Assembly (NCBI RefSeq): GCF_023343835.1
Contig: NC_064435.1
Span: 64,428,134 to 64,492,133, forward strand
Source of the DNA: Lagopus muta
Lineage: Eukaryota > Chordata > Aves > Galliformes > Phasianidae
DNA: 64,000 nt
Direction of reading: 5' to 3'
Shown here: in pieces, positions 47,291 to 60,757 of the stretch
Layout of the letters: every line of letters starts with the position of its first letter
Position numbering within the stretch: the stretch's first letter is position 1
The notes under the pieces: model-generated
What the model was told of the DNA's origin: nothing
The model's input: only the letters and a program-made list of their open reading frames with translations
Databases searched by the model: none
Position numbers and translations under genes: made by a program

Positions 47291-50200
47291 TGGGCAGCGT
47301 TTGGGGACCTCAGCCTCGTTCTCTTTCCTTGAGCCGGAGAGGATAGAGGCAAAGCGAGGATCTCCTGTGAGCGGTGCCCTGAGTAACTTAGTTTTCGCGT
47401 AGGGGTATCCGTGTAGCAGCGCTCCTGCCTCTCCTCCCGTTCTGAGAAGCGCTCCTCTCCCGCTGCCCTCCGTTTCTGAACACGGGGTCCCTTCGGTGTC
47501 AGCCCGGAGAGCTGTCGATCTGTGGGTGCACGGAGTGAGGTGCGGGAATGGAACCCGATTGCTGCGCGGCGGCTGCTAGGAGAAAGAACTTTTATGGCAA
47601 CGAGCGGAGTGAGGCGGTATCTCCCGTTTGTGTGAATGGTGTTTGTGAGCTCTACGTGGGCACGGCCAACAGCTGTACAGAGCAGCAGCAGGCAGTGAAC
47701 CCCGAGTTCAGGTGCGCTGCTGCTCCTAGATCTGCTCCCTGCGGGGGCAGCGAGCTTGGGGTGCCCCAGGCTCGTGGAACGCCTCAGCACTCGTTTTCCT
47801 TGTCAACACAAAGAGCTGCTTATGCTGCAGAAGGCATTTCGCTTCCCAGTGCTTTGCGGTCTCCGTGTGTCTTCCTGTGAGTGGTACTGTGTCAGCATGG
47901 AGTGTGCTGTCAGCTCCCCTTGTCTGTAACACGTGCGCACAGCATAGAGAGGTGTTTCCCAAGTGGTGTGGTGTCCCTGGACAGTGGCAGGGGCATCACT
48001 CGGCAAGGACACCGGCAGCGAGCCAGCCTTGCAATGAAGGTGGCAGTGACAGCAGTGGGGCTGCTGCTGGGTGCTGCTTGGCTTCCCACAGCCCTGAGCT
48101 GTGTGAGCAGAGCCGTCTGGTTCCTCAGTTCAGAGCGCAGCACCCAGTGACATTACTGAAAGTCACGGAGATGTGGTGGCGGTGCCATGCGATGGGCGTT
48201 GCGGAGCCCAGTGGCACCGAGGGGTGCTGCTCCACTTCTGCTATGCAGTGCATCCCTCTCCTGGGTAAGGTGGGCTGAATCTGCCTCAGGAATGGGAGGT
48301 GAAGGGCGGTGCTGCGTAGATGAGGTGCTGCTTCAGTCCTGCTGGCATCCTGCCGGAAGAGCTTCCCCACTGCTGGTGCTGCCCTTCCTATTCTGTGTGC
48401 CTGTAGGTAGTAGTGCGTGTTGGCTTTGAACTTCTGTGTTTTCCTGTCTTCTCCCTCCAGTGCTCCTGTAAGCCCCACTTGGGACAGAGGTTTGTTTCAC
48501 AAGGGGTCCTGCTGCTGTCCCTGCCTGTTGCTTTGTGTGACCTGCATACAAAGCCTTTGCGATGTAGGTTACCTTACAGTGCCTTCTGAGGGTTGGAGTG
48601 ATACCTCTGAGCGTGGGGCTTCATAGTGCTTATAAACAGATCTCTCTGAACAAGAGTTCTGGAATTCTTTTATTTGGGAATCTCACTAGTGACGTGCTTT
48701 AGACCAAGTTATACTGTAGGTTTCCCATTGTAGTTCATGTTACTCTTTATGACCTTGACTTCTGGCGTTAGTCTGTAAGTTGAAGACCATCCTTTCCCCC
48801 ACCAGCAGGCCCCATGGGTGCTTGTAGCACTGGGGCTGTGCAGTGGAGCTACTCAGCATCCCTGTGGCTGCAGGCCTGTGGCAGGTCATGAGTGGATTGC
48901 TGAATGCTTCCTGCTGTGGGCCTCACACTGGTGCTCTTGGCTATCACGACACACAGCAGCAATTACTATGAAAGTGTAGTTATGCACTGTGTCAAAAAAG
49001 CATGGCTCTGAAGGGTCTGCTTCCCACTTGCACCAAATGGCATCTTAATTTTTGAAGTGTAAGCTGTTTCTGTTCTGGCTAATGAGTGATTTGTATTTTT
49101 CGTGTCCTGCTTTGTTATTTATATTAGCAGTAATAATTTCTAACCTCTTCATCTAAGATTCTTCAGACATGTGGTATAAAATGAGAGCAGCCTTTCTCAG
49201 GTAATGGCTGAGAGTGAACAAGTAGCTTTATGAAGGTATTACAATCCTGCCAGTGCTTGCCACTGTTCCTCTTGCATCTGAGTGTTTTTCATTTTCAGCA
49301 GCTATGCTCATACTGAGCAGAAATCTTCTTGGAATTTCCCAGGGATGCTTACAACCTTCTGGTTTATACTAAGTGTACTTCACTACTGAGTTGCTCACCA
49401 TAGTAGCAATTGTCTGATTTTCATCTCCAAATCTGCATTTCTGAACGCTGAGTTATATCTGCCATGGTGTCACTTGTGCACTGAGGCAGATTAGCCTCTG
49501 GTTAATTGCATTTTCAGTCTCCTGTCATTGATGAAACTACCCTGACTGTTAGCATTTCTACTTTTCAGATCTTTAAACAGTGCCCTTAAGTGCAGCCTGC
49601 TCTGTGGATCCCTGGAGCATCCTACTGCTAGCCTTCTGCAGAGCTGAATTTTGCCTCTGTCTAACCTTCCTGCTTCTTAGCTAGGAATAAAAATCTTTAA
49701 AGCCAAATGTCACAGGAATCTGCAAAATACATCTGCAATGTTGTGATCATGGCTTTTACTCCCCTTGAGCACCATATCCATTCTTGAGAATAGTATGCTA
49801 AATTTAACATCCCCAAATAAAATGTTTTAACTGTGTGCCTGTCTTAAAAGCATTTTGACACCATCTTCCACTAATTCCAGAAGAGCATTTTCCCTTTTTT
49901 ACAATCCTTCTAGTGAGCTTAGTCCATTATGTGAAGTCAGCCCATCATAAAAATCAATGTAATTGACATACTTTTAGCTAATGTATTAAAGAGCTGGCTA
50001 ACTGCTCTATTACTCACTTTTTGATTGTTTAAATATGGTTTTGCACTATGAAATACGGATATTTGTAAGGGGCATTTACTTTCAATTACATTAGAAGCTT
50101 GTGACTTTGAACGCTGCATAAATACCTTGCATGTGTGCTGCTGTGCGAAGCCCCAGCTCCTTGAGGTGCAGTCCATTCTGGGATGAACTTGAGTTCTGGA

Positions 50201-50566
50201 ACTCTGCAGGTTACTGAGTGGCAGTTCTTGGTTTCTCACAGGGAGATGACTTTTGTTTTCTTGTTGTTTGAAGAGCCGGAGGAGATGAGCAGTCAAATTG
50301 TGATGACCTCACTTGTTAGTAAAAGCCAGTGTGCGTGGAGACCTGGTTGGTTCAGAAAAGGTGCCCTTGGCCAGGTGATTTCTGTAGGTCATCTCACTGG
50401 ACTTCTGTAAACAAGAGCTTTATTTTCAAGCTTTAAATGAAATCCTTTTTTATTTGTTACCTTTAAATGGTAGGTAACTATGCTGTGGAATGACCTACTT
50501 TAAAACTTTTCTTTTTTTCCCCTGAGGTATTTGGTTTTGGTGGTACCTGGATAGAGCTTTGTAGTG

Positions 50567-50604
50567 TTTTTTCTTTTCTTTTCTTTTTTTTCTTTTTTTT
50601 TTCC
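50567..50604. repeat. Pyrimidine tract (TTTTC)n
   Basis: A T-rich run with periodic C, TTTTC units then longer T runs. Low complexity. Confidence 0.8.
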
Positions 50605-51427
50605 CACAACTTGAACGGGTTTTTAATAGCCACTGCAACTCTCACTGATGCTTTCAGCTTTTGTACTCTTTCTTTGTTATCAGATCTTACCCAACAATTA
50701 GCACATGTATAGAGGTGGACTATATTCTACTTGCTCTGGTGCTCAAGTTTGTGTTTATTTCCCAGGAAGAGGTTAGGTTTGCAAAGAGAGGAAGCATCAG
50801 CAGCTCAGACAATACAGAGCTGATGTCCTATTGTACAGCTGTTGTGAAACTCATCCTCAGCTAAGGAGGAAAGTGTTTTTGTACATCTTTCTGTGCCATG
50901 CTGGCATCAACTTTCGGGAGCTTTGCTCTGCTAGAAAACTTCCCAAGAAGCTAAGTCAGCTGCTGTGCTGCTGCTGCCCAGCTGAAAGAGAGTTGGCTTC
51001 CTTTGGCTCTGCTGTCCGACAGCTCTAGCCTTGCTTTCTGAATCTTTGTTCTGTAAATTGCAAATCAATGTATTAGGAGGTCTCCCTTGCTTTTGTTAGT
51101 GCTGTGCATTCACTGGTTAAGCTACACAAGCAATTTGATTTTTTTTTTTAGTGGGATTTCTTAACGTGGTTAAACTCTTAGCATATGTGGGACATACAGT
51201 ATTTTGTGTTCAGTTCCAGTAGTTCCTCACATAAGAGAATCCCTGAAGTCATGTGACAAAACTTGTCCTCCAAGTTACATGGAGTTGGTGTGATGCTCAA
51301 GCTGTCTCTGAAAACTCACTGGAGGCAAGTAAGAGGCTGTGTTGTGGTCTTGCACTTCTTTGTGCTGGAAGAGAATCCCAGATTCTGTTGATGTGTCCCA
51401 GCAGCTGCAGCCATTATTGCAGTGCTA

Positions 51428-51468
51428 AGTACCCCATGTTAGGTACAAGGCAGTACCCCATGTTAGGT
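51428..51468. repeat. 17 bp direct repeat
   Basis: AGTACCCCATGTTAGGT occurs exactly at 51428-51444 and 51452-51468 (24 bp period), a recent tandem duplication. Confidence 0.9.
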
Positions 51469-52825
51469 TAGGCAAAAAGGAGTGCTAGCCTCATTTCGCA
51501 GGCACAGTGTGGTTAAGGCCTGCAGAACCTGCAGAATTTCAATCTGTTTACTTTTCTGCAGCCACAGCTCATCATTATCTTTCTCCGTGCCATCTGAGGC
51601 TGCTCTGTATGTGTTAGTAATACTTGAGAGCAGTTTCAGAATGGCAAGACAAGATTGCACTGAGAATTAGAAAGCGATGATAGTGGGATCTTTATGGGGG
51701 GAGGGAAGCAGGTTTTAGTTGTTTGGAAGGTTCTGCAAGAAGCATACCCAAAGAGAAGAATATTAGTAACAGGTTGAAGTAGACCATCAACAGGTAGGGG
51801 GAGATTTGGAAGTGCTCCTGCAGCCAAGGGAAGCAGCTGACTGAAAAGGAGAATGAAAAAGTTGAGCAAATGACCCTGGACCTCCATAAGGAGAAAGGTA
51901 TCTATTAGTGGCCTTCATCTAGTGTCTCCACAGCAGGACTCTGAAATGAGTTTAACCGTAGCAGCCCAAATGAGCACTGACTGAAAGCTAGAATAAAATA
52001 TCTGCCACCCCTGCCACAAGTGGATGACTATTTGATATAATTCTGTGTGGCCATTTCTTAGCTGTGCTAGCTGGTATTATGCAACAGACTTCTGGATCTT
52101 GAGGTGGTTCCAGTGCAAATTAGTTGTAGGCTAAATATGAGTGGTCTGAGTTGTGCTTTCACTCGTGTTCAGTAGTTTGATTACCATTGTATGGAGAACA
52201 GCCTGTAATCGTGCGTCTGTACCCTGTTTGTGACATTTCTACACTAAGTGCATCAAAGAGCCAATGTTCAGCATAGGGGCACTTTTAAAGCATCTTTAAG
52301 GACTCGTTTAAGTTAAAATTAAAGTAATGAATTTATTTAATTTTCAGTTCATTATGTGCTTAAAGTAATTGGAATCGATATACTTCTCAAACAATGAAGC
52401 TGAATTCTAATTCCGAAGGTAGAACTCAGCTCTGACTGTTATCTCCAGGCAGCACTTCTGTAAGAGATGAGTCAGTTGATGCTGGCTGGGGCGCTGCTTG
52501 GAGTGTCCTGTTTGTGAATTACTGACTGTTAAGGGCACGTTTCTGCAGAACTGTTTTTTTCTTTTTTTTTTTCTTTTAAAACCATTTTGTGGCTTTGAAC
52601 TCTAATGTCTACAGTGTCATGTGAGTGAGGAGATTGTTGTCTTTATCTCTGAGAAACAGCTGAAGACAGCGTGCCAGAGCAGTCCTGTACTGGAGTGGGA
52701 TTTGGAATAATGGGAATACTCAACCAGAACACCAACGGAAACAGTGTGTCTTTGTTCTTGCCTTTTCCAATACCTTCTTGTGTGTTTTTCTGTATGGCTC
52801 ACAGGTCCAAAGTTTACTAATTTAA

Positions 52826-52851
52826 GTACATGTACATTATAGTACATGTAC
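52826..52851. repeat. Doubled palindrome GTACATGTAC
   Basis: The 10 bp perfect palindrome GTACATGTAC is present at 52826-52835 and again at 52842-52851, separated by six bases. Confidence 0.9.
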
Positions 52852-54569
52852 AATACATGAAGTAATGTATTTCTTAAAAGTTTAGTGAACCTTTTTTCAG
52901 TTTTCAAATCCTGGAGACAGTGTGAAGTTCTACTACTTCAAGTGAAGAGAGATACTGCAGCTGAAGTACATTTATTTGAAATAAATATCTCAAGAAAAAT
53001 GGAACTGCCACAGAAAGCTCTTTGCCTGCAGAGAGGAGTTGTAAAATTGAAGTCCTTTTTCAAACTGACATTTCCGACTCTTTGATTTTAAGGAAGATTT
53101 CCTAAACTGAAAGTCTGGGAAACAGCATGCAGAGTACTGAGTCGTGCGGTTCAGTGATGTTGGAGAGCAGGAAGGGACAGTGCCGCTTCCAGGAGCCATG
53201 TAGGCTAAAATGATGTATGCTGTACATCTTCCTACAAATTCTGACAGGCCTTTAGGCTCTTACCACAGCTTGCCACTTGCTCCAGTGCCAAGTACTTTGT
53301 GTTATCATTTCATGTGTTTAAAAAAAAAAAGTTACAGAGAGGATGAAGAAGTATGCTAGGTTAGACTTCTATTTGCTTTGGACTTAGTTTTGATCTCAGT
53401 ATCTGGCCTGTTCAAAGAATGAGCTGCTGGCTGATAACGTTTTGGAAAAGTGCTGTAATATAGCTGTATTAGGGCAACTCCAAGCTGCTCAGTGGTTTCC
53501 TTTCTTCAACTTCTGCTGGGGTTTATTTGGGCACTGAAGTGAATATGGAGAACAACGTGATAGAAAGGATGCGCTGGAATCCTTTTTTCATTGTAAAAGC
53601 TCAAGTTTCCTGCTAAAGCACAACAGAGTGGAGCAGCTGCTGGTAGGTTAGATGGCATACTCATCAAAATGATTTTCTTTCAGCTTCAAGTTAGTTCTAA
53701 CGCATCTTATCACTGATTTTGTGAATGTTGGACTAAAATATTTTCAAAGGGCACAGATCTGCATGAGGACTGCTTTGGCTACGTGTAGTCCCAGAAGTAA
53801 GTGGTTGATAATCTATCCTTCAAAATAGCAATGATGGGCTGAGGGCTTAAGGAATATTGATCGTATTATGTTAGAAAAATGTGTTTGTTGTAGGTTTTAC
53901 ATGTGTTTGATGTTCAGCTGTGAATAGACATGTGGAACTGCTAGAAACTGCATTAATATTTTAACACTTCTTAAGATCATTTGTATGTTTCTTATTGAAA
54001 TACTTTGTTCTACAAAATGTTGCTTTAAAGAATGAGGCAAAGTTTGTACTGAGACTGTCCAGCAGCACCAACAGACTACCTCAGAAGATATTAAATAATC
54101 CATCACGTCTTCTGAAAGTATAGTTGGAAGAAAGATATCTAAATGCAGTACAGGAGAATTGGAGTTGAATGTGATGGAAGCATCTGAAAAATCTTAAATA
54201 CATAAAATACAAATGGTTGAAATGTTGAAAGGTGGAGGGTTTTTTTAGTTTTTGTATTTTTGTTGATGTTACATATTCAAGCACTATTTCTCATGATTTT
54301 GCTATGGTGTCATCTAATAGAAAGAAAAAGGGTGTTAAAACTCATTATGAACGATTCAATGAGTCTGGTGAGTAAGCAGAACTGTTTAAATCGCCAGCTA
54401 AGGCAAGATTCACCTTCTATATGAAGGTCCAACATGAAACTTTTATCTATCAGAAAGTGCTAATTATGCTGTATGCCTAGTTTTTCATTGCTGTGGCAAA
54501 TCATAAGAACTTTTATGTTTCTAGTAGTTAACTTTAAAATAATATATGGTAGCTTGAGGTTTTTTAGGT

Positions 54570-54600
54570 ATTATTGGGTATTTATTATTGGGTATTTATA
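54570..54600. repeat. Short direct repeat ATTATTGGGTATTT
   Basis: ATTATTGGGTATTT appears twice back to back in AT-rich sequence. Minor tandem duplication. Confidence 0.75.
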
Positions 54601-57275
54601 ATTGAATCTGCTAAATCTTAAAAACAAAACAAACAAACAAAAAAAACCGCACAGAAAACCAAGGCCCTTGTTTTTAAGTGCAGTTTCTTTTCTTTCTTTG
54701 CTAATGTTTCTTTCTCTTTAGGAGCTTCTGCATCTTGCGGAGTTGTCGAATCACATGTTTTAGTTTGTCTTTCCATATCCAGGAAACGAATCACTTTGCT
54801 ACAACCAGTTAGGGCTTGAAATCTGCTGTGTGAGAGAAACCAATTGTCCCAGTTTCAGCTGTGATCTAATTCACAGAAATACAATAATATATAATTTTTG
54901 TGCTCTGGATTATATCCTAGATTTCTTACACCGCTTTAGACATCTTGACTATTCCTTTTTTTCCCACAAATTGTGCTTTTCCAAACACTGAGGACTCCAG
55001 GCTGAAACAATAGTTCCTCTGCATTTCATGAGTGTTATGTATATTTGAAACATATCTAAAGACTTTTTTTAAACCACATTTTTCTCTTTGTTGAAAATGT
55101 CATAAAACTTCTCAAGTTCTACTAGGAAAACAATGACTTTTATTTCTTTGGAGCATACCTCGCGTTATTTTCGCTGGAGTTAATGAATAGCACTGAGTTG
55201 CAGTCGCTATTCTGCACTAATCCGCTGGTGTTTTTAAACAAAGAAACCACAATGGGATGTTTTCTTTTATTAAGTGAACAGCCTTTCATTATTGTTGCTT
55301 CTGTACAGAAGAGCCCAGACTTCAATAGCATTCAAGCCAGGCTCTCGTTTCTAAATCAAATCTTTGACCTTGGTATCTTCATTGCTAAACTTTAAACGTT
55401 GAGACTGTAAATATGCTTGATGCCATCTTTCTTATAATCAGACCATCTTTTGTTGAGGAGGCTAATGAAATTGTGATTCACTACCGTTCCTGCCCACAGA
55501 GGTGGGCTGTACAATCTATTTCTATGGAGCAGAAACGAACAATTGCTTGTTATTTTAAGAGACCGCTGCTGTATCGATCACTTGTAACTCATGCTGGCTA
55601 ATTGTTAGTTGGAAGCAATTCTTATCAGCTACTGTTGGAGCATATCAGCTCAACGATTTTCAATAACTTGTGATTTCTCCTCGCCCATTCGTAGGGGTCT
55701 GTAATGTGTGGTTGAATGTATTGTTAATTTTTATTCAGAAGGATGTGGATTTAATACTGGGTGTAGAGAAATGTATCTGAAAGAAATTAAAATAAAAGGT
55801 TTTTTGTTTGTCTTTTGAAATCTAGTTTGATCCATCTTAGACCTGGCTATTTGAAAATGAGCTCAGTGGCTTTTGGAAAATCATCGCTTTTTAAATGTAA
55901 TTTGACATTCTCAGGGAGGTGAAAAAGATAGAGGGTGAAAAAAAAGAGTAAAAATTACCTTAAAGCCAAGTTATGGAGAGTGCATTTTACTGTACTGAGC
56001 ACATTCAGAAAATACATGGTGTCTTATATTGTTTATACAAGCTCTTGACATAGCCTGCGATATTTTCCATGTATTCGGAATGACCTGATGAGTTCTTTTG
56101 TGTTTTAAAAACATATTAAGTCATTATTACATAAAAGTAAAGATATGATGGGAGAGGGAGCTGATACTCACATGTGAGAAAAGTGGTGATAGGCTTCACT
56201 TGAAGCAAGTTGAAAACAATCTATGGCTGTCTGCACTGAAGAGGAAATGTCACTTGGACCTCTGCATTCAGCTCTTTTGTTTGAATAATTCCAAGTCTCA
56301 CTCTTCCTTTTTGGAGAAGAAAGGATTAATTTGGCTCTTCGGTGGTGGCTAGAACTGCTACAATTACTTTGGCATCACAAAACTTCTGTGCCGGGCACTC
56401 GCTTTAGGGCAAAGCAGGAGAAACTTTAGCCAGTCTTATGCAAACAGTTGTTGAAGAATCATCTTCCTTTTCCATAAAGATTATTTGTTTCAGCTGGGGG
56501 AAATAAAATCAAGTATTTATAAATAAAAGGTTGAATCTTTGTAGAACAACGTTACTGAAATTACTGGAAATTCTTGAAACTTATGAAGTCTGTGTATAGG
56601 TTGGGAAGGCAGTCAGAAGAGTCTTGATATCATAAAACCGTATGTCTGAAAGACTTTACCTACTGTAAATGAAGGCTTTTGGAGAAAACACTGCTCTAAA
56701 TGCAGCCAACAAAGGCTGCTTTTCTGGTGTTGGTCTTTCAAGAGGGGATAATTAAAGAACAAACTTTAATACAGGAAAAAGATTGAAAAAAATGTGAAGG
56801 CACTTGTTTTGGCTGCATCTATGTGCGTTCAATGTATAGTCCTCAAGTGATGGAAGGGAATGTTTCCCTAGCCCTATACTAGTGTTGGTTGGATGTAAGT
56901 TCTTTGCTTGCAGCTTCTCTATTTTCTTGTCACATGTCTAATAAGGTAACTACATACTTTGTGCTGTTTCTTGTAAAAACACAACAGTTCTTGATGAATG
57001 CTTGCCCCGTCAAGGCATCAAAATTTCTTTGGCAGGAGAAGAGTTGCCATTTGCACTTTGATCTCACCTTCAGTCCTTCACTCGTTTTCCCCCATGGGCT
57101 CTCACCCTTGGTTTGTTAGGCTGCTTTTCGTCTCAGTAAGAGGGCAAAAGTCCCACAGATAGCAAGTAGACAGGAATTTGGATAAAATTGGTACTGACGC
57201 AGAAGAAAGTAGCGTTAATGCTCTGTAAAGAGGCTGTGGGTTTTAAGCACGAGGGTTGCCTGTTTGCCTGTTGGG

Positions 57276-57295
57276 TTTTTTTTTTTTTTTTTTTT
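57276..57295. repeat. Poly(T) run, 20 bases
   Basis: An uninterrupted T run on the plus strand. Simple homopolymer. Confidence 0.9.
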
Positions 57296-57811
57296 CATGG
57301 GTTGGTGGTTCACCAGTGAATACTTTTACATTTAGGCTGACTGGATGGTATATATAAACCTCCGAACAAACCATGGCATGTGAGAGAGATGATAGCGTTG
57401 TGTGGGGAATGGAGGTTTTGAGAACTGGGGAATAAAGGGAGCTCTTAAGGGCCGGCATCAAGATGGTGAGGTTATTGCTGATGACTGTGGGAGAGTAGAT
57501 CACTAGTTCTGCTTTTCAGAAGGTAGGATAGCTTGCTTTAGCAAGGGCTGCTTGCAGGTGGACTCATTTGTTTCTAAGCATCAACATTCCATAAGATACT
57601 TTTCAGTTTGCTGCTGCTTTTACTGCAGCTGGTCCTTTTAAATTTGCAACGAAACCTACAAAGCTGGCCAGCTGCTGCTACAGACTAGGTTTTCTAGAAG
57701 AATATGGTCCTACAGCTTAAGTCACTTGGCTTATGTTAATGAATAGTTGGTAGTGTTTGTTCTCTCCAGCACAGAGCTTTCATAGCTTTCTTATGAACTT
57801 ACTGAAAACCT

Positions 57812-57826
57812 GTATATATATATATG
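57812..57826. repeat. (TA)n microsatellite
   Basis: About seven TA units. Ordinary short dinucleotide repeat. Confidence 0.75.
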
Positions 57827-60380
57827 GCGTTTGTTTGGATTTTGCTCTTTGAAAAGAGATATTGCTTATACAGTATCTGCTTGGTAGGTATCTCTGTTTG
57901 TTCTTCTCTTGAAGAAACAAAGAACAGCAGGAAAGCATACTGTAGGCAAGATGAAGATAAGATTAATGTACTATGCATACGTGTGAAGTATGTAAGATGA
58001 TGCAATTAAGGGAGTGTAATCATCTGGATTTTTCTGAATATCATGAGGAAAAGAAGTGACCAAAGTTCAATTCACTGTGCTAGCATTTCCTCCATTACAG
58101 TTAAACCATGCCTTGCTGCAGTAGAAGGTTTACTTCTTACCTGTGGCAGCTACTTATACACACTGCTTTGTTGAAGGCTACTTCAAAAAAGTAGATTGCT
58201 TCAAGTAAATGTTTGAAGCGAGAAAAATTAGGACTGGGTGTCCTAAGTGATGTTATCATTTTTAAATGATTAAAAGTGAATGGGAGAGCGGGCAGTCACA
58301 GACTTTGGTAACATCTGCACTGCTTTGAAGCGAGATCTCTGTGAGAAGGTCCCACTGATGAGCCTAAAGCTACGATCTCTGATCTCTGCCCTGGGCATTG
58401 TGAAAGAAGCAGTGACATTTCCCTGCTCAACTTGTTAGTTTACTGCAACTGCTTAACGTTGTTGGGGGGACTCCATTTTAATGTGTTGCCTGAGGGGAGC
58501 AAGTAGCAGCTCCAAGTATAAGTGAATAGAAGCTAGGCAACAGAAGATCAGTAAGGAAGGGGAAGCAGAAGAGTTGGAAGAGAATAAAATATAGATTCCT
58601 TGCTCTTGAGAATAACAGAAAAACTGGTTAAATGGCCAAATGGTATCTCACTAGCTGTTTTGACTAATAGTGACAGCTATGGTTGTGGAGCAGACTAATT
58701 AGTAAAAGAATTTGCAAATCCCAGAACTATTATTAGGCTATAGAAGTAATGACTGTGGGGAGAATCTCCCTATTGGTAGATAATTTTTGACTGGTATGTT
58801 TAACCTGTCTAGCCAGTTTCAGATAGGAAAAAATCAGTTTGACCTCCTTTCTTGCCCCCTCTTGACTCACTGACAAAAGACTAAATGTTCTTCACCTTTC
58901 AGTGCTTGCTTGCTTTCTGGGAAACAAAGAATTGAAGTAATTGCTCTAAACACTGGAGAATTGGATGTAATTCAGGCTAAAGTTAGCTGCAGTTTTCAGG
59001 AAAATATCAATGGAATCTTTACATGAAATAGGAGGGACTTGCATACTCCAATAAAACGTACTACCAGCATATCCTGCACTTTGGTTTACAGCATGGGGTG
59101 CACTGTTACAGCACTGAGGTGGGCTGGACTAATCTTCGAAGAGGTGGATGAGATTGTTGATGTGCCTGGATAAGATAGGGCATCTCTTTAGCAAAATAGT
59201 ACTTGTTTAGACCAGACAGACAAGGTAATTATATAAGAAACTAAATTGGCACATTTTCTAAATACTTTTCTGTTTTTTGTTGTGTGTGCTGAAGATATGA
59301 CTGAGTTTTAGTCTTCTGGGATGTTATTTGCTGCATTCATTCTTGATAAGTAGAATGTTGTTAAAATGGTATAAAAATACAATTGAATTTTCTGTTCTGT
59401 ATTCTTTTTTTTTTTTTCCTAGGGATATGGAAGGTTGATAAAGCTATTGCTGAAAGTGTTATATTTCATCATCTTTTTATTTAGAGTTGGTTCAGAACTT
59501 ACTTTCTTGAAGTGTGGAACACTTTTTGATGCACATCTGAGAACAATGCTGACAAATCAGTGGTTTGAGTATACTTGGTTTGTAGAACACTTCAGCTTGC
59601 AAAGTAAATAACTGTCCTCAGCATTTGCTATTTTTTTTTGGAAGCTGGTAGAGCACTTGAGCTGCTACTGAAGTTGGCTCTTAGTAATTTTATATCCAAG
59701 TAATTCAAGGCTAAATATTCATGCATTGTACCATGGAAATCCAGCCTAGGTATTTTGATGAGTAGACTTCTGTTTTGTTGGGAGCCTTACTTAAGGCTAA
59801 TTGCAAGCCTCAAATTTTCAGCTGCAGATGAGGGTCTTAAAAATGCTTTTTCAGCTGGCTTTGCTTCTCTGGTTACTAATGATGATTTGGATGTGAGTCT
59901 CTTTAAAAAAAATTGAGTGCATTTTCTGATGTGTCCGAAAGGTTAGTTGATCGTTTCCATGTGAGCCTGTGTTAAGAAGTGGTTTGTGTATCTTCTTTTG
60001 TCTAACGGTTGAACTGAAATGCCACTGAGTTGGAAGGCTTTGTTTTGGTGCACCATGAGGCACTCGAAATTTTGGGGTATGTCCTGCTTGCTTTTCTTGA
60101 TGTCATCCTAAGCATTTTGGACTAAGTGGTTTAAGACAGTACATCCAAAGATTTCCCCATCTTTCTAAAGAAGTTAAGAACACTATGGTGAACAGACATA
60201 GAGCATTCATATTTACACTGTTTCTTATTTAGCTATATTTATAAGAAGTGTTGTCTTTAATTTGTGCACTTGCTGAGGTGTTCTATGGTATAACATACCT
60301 GCTATGAAATGTTCAGGTGTACTTTTTCTGCAAGTCATCTTTCATTCTGTCTCATCTTCCCATATGAAATAGCATGTACC

Positions 60381-60413
60381 TAGCCTAGTGCCTAGTACCT
60401 AACCTAGTCTCAG
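60381..60413. repeat. CCTAG-rich short tandem repeat
   Basis: ACCTAGCCTAGTGCCTAGT followed by further CCTA units forms an imperfect 6-9 base period repeat. Confidence 0.65.
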
Positions 60414-60518
60414 AACTTTGGTTATTTTATCTTGAGTGACCTCAGTTTTGAGGACGGATTTGAAACTTAGACATCCTGCATGTTTTCACATTGCAACCTA
60501 GCTTTTGCTGTACTCCAG

Positions 60519-60757
60519 GACAAGCTTCCATGTGGGTTGTTCTGATTGCATCCATTCGCAGAACGTTCAAACAAAAAATATTCCTTAGCCTTGAACAAGC
60601 CCAGTGCGTTGGTGAAGCAAGTGTTTATACAACTGATGTATTTCCAGTTATGGAAAATGCAAAGTGGTTGGGTTTGTCAGAACAGCTGCTGAAGGTGAAA
60701 CTGCTAGGTGAAGCTGCTAGCAGTGAAAGTTTCTCAGAATCTGAAGCAGTCTACAAG
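60519..60757 (+). other. Exon-like open segment of unknown identity
   Basis: A 239-base stretch open in one frame is bracketed by TGCTGTACTCCAG on the left and AAG then GTAACA on the right, both acceptable plus-strand splice signals. The peptide includes MENAKWLGLSEQLLKVKLL and EAASSESFSESEAVYK, and its composition looks protein-like. I recognise no family. It lies where an alternative or 5' exon of the plus-strand gene could be, but chance is the more likely explanation. Confidence 0.2.

Larger units (their letters stand above)
46320..47310. promoter_or_regulatory. Large CpG island, promoter of the plus-strand gene (probably GALNT1)
   Basis: About 1 kb of very GC- and CpG-rich sequence, with a weaker shoulder to about 47760. 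A run of four overlapping GC boxes (GGGGCGGGG units, 46475-46495) is a good Sp1-type cluster and could form a G-quadruplex. No TATA box is apparent. The island ends at a plus-strand splice donor, which gives the transcription direction. Very long open frames on both strands (up to 426 codons on the minus strand, 46510-47790) are an effect of stop-poor GC-rich sequence and not evidence of coding. Confidence 0.85.

Noticed and set aside
46510..47790. A 426-codon minus-strand frame and a 333-codon minus-strand frame (46217-47218) over the second CpG island
   Set aside because: Arg/Pro/Ala-rich translation with no domain. GC-rich DNA is poor in stop codons, and overlapping long frames on both strands are typical of CpG islands.
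47548..47880. A 110-codon plus-strand frame just after the second CpG island
   Set aside because: Lies in the presumed intron, with no recognised domain and GC-rich composition.
59405..59425. Long T run plus CCTAG resembling a strong splice acceptor
   Set aside because: The following sequence has stops in all frames early on and no donor at a plausible distance; kept only as a possible 5' UTR exon start.
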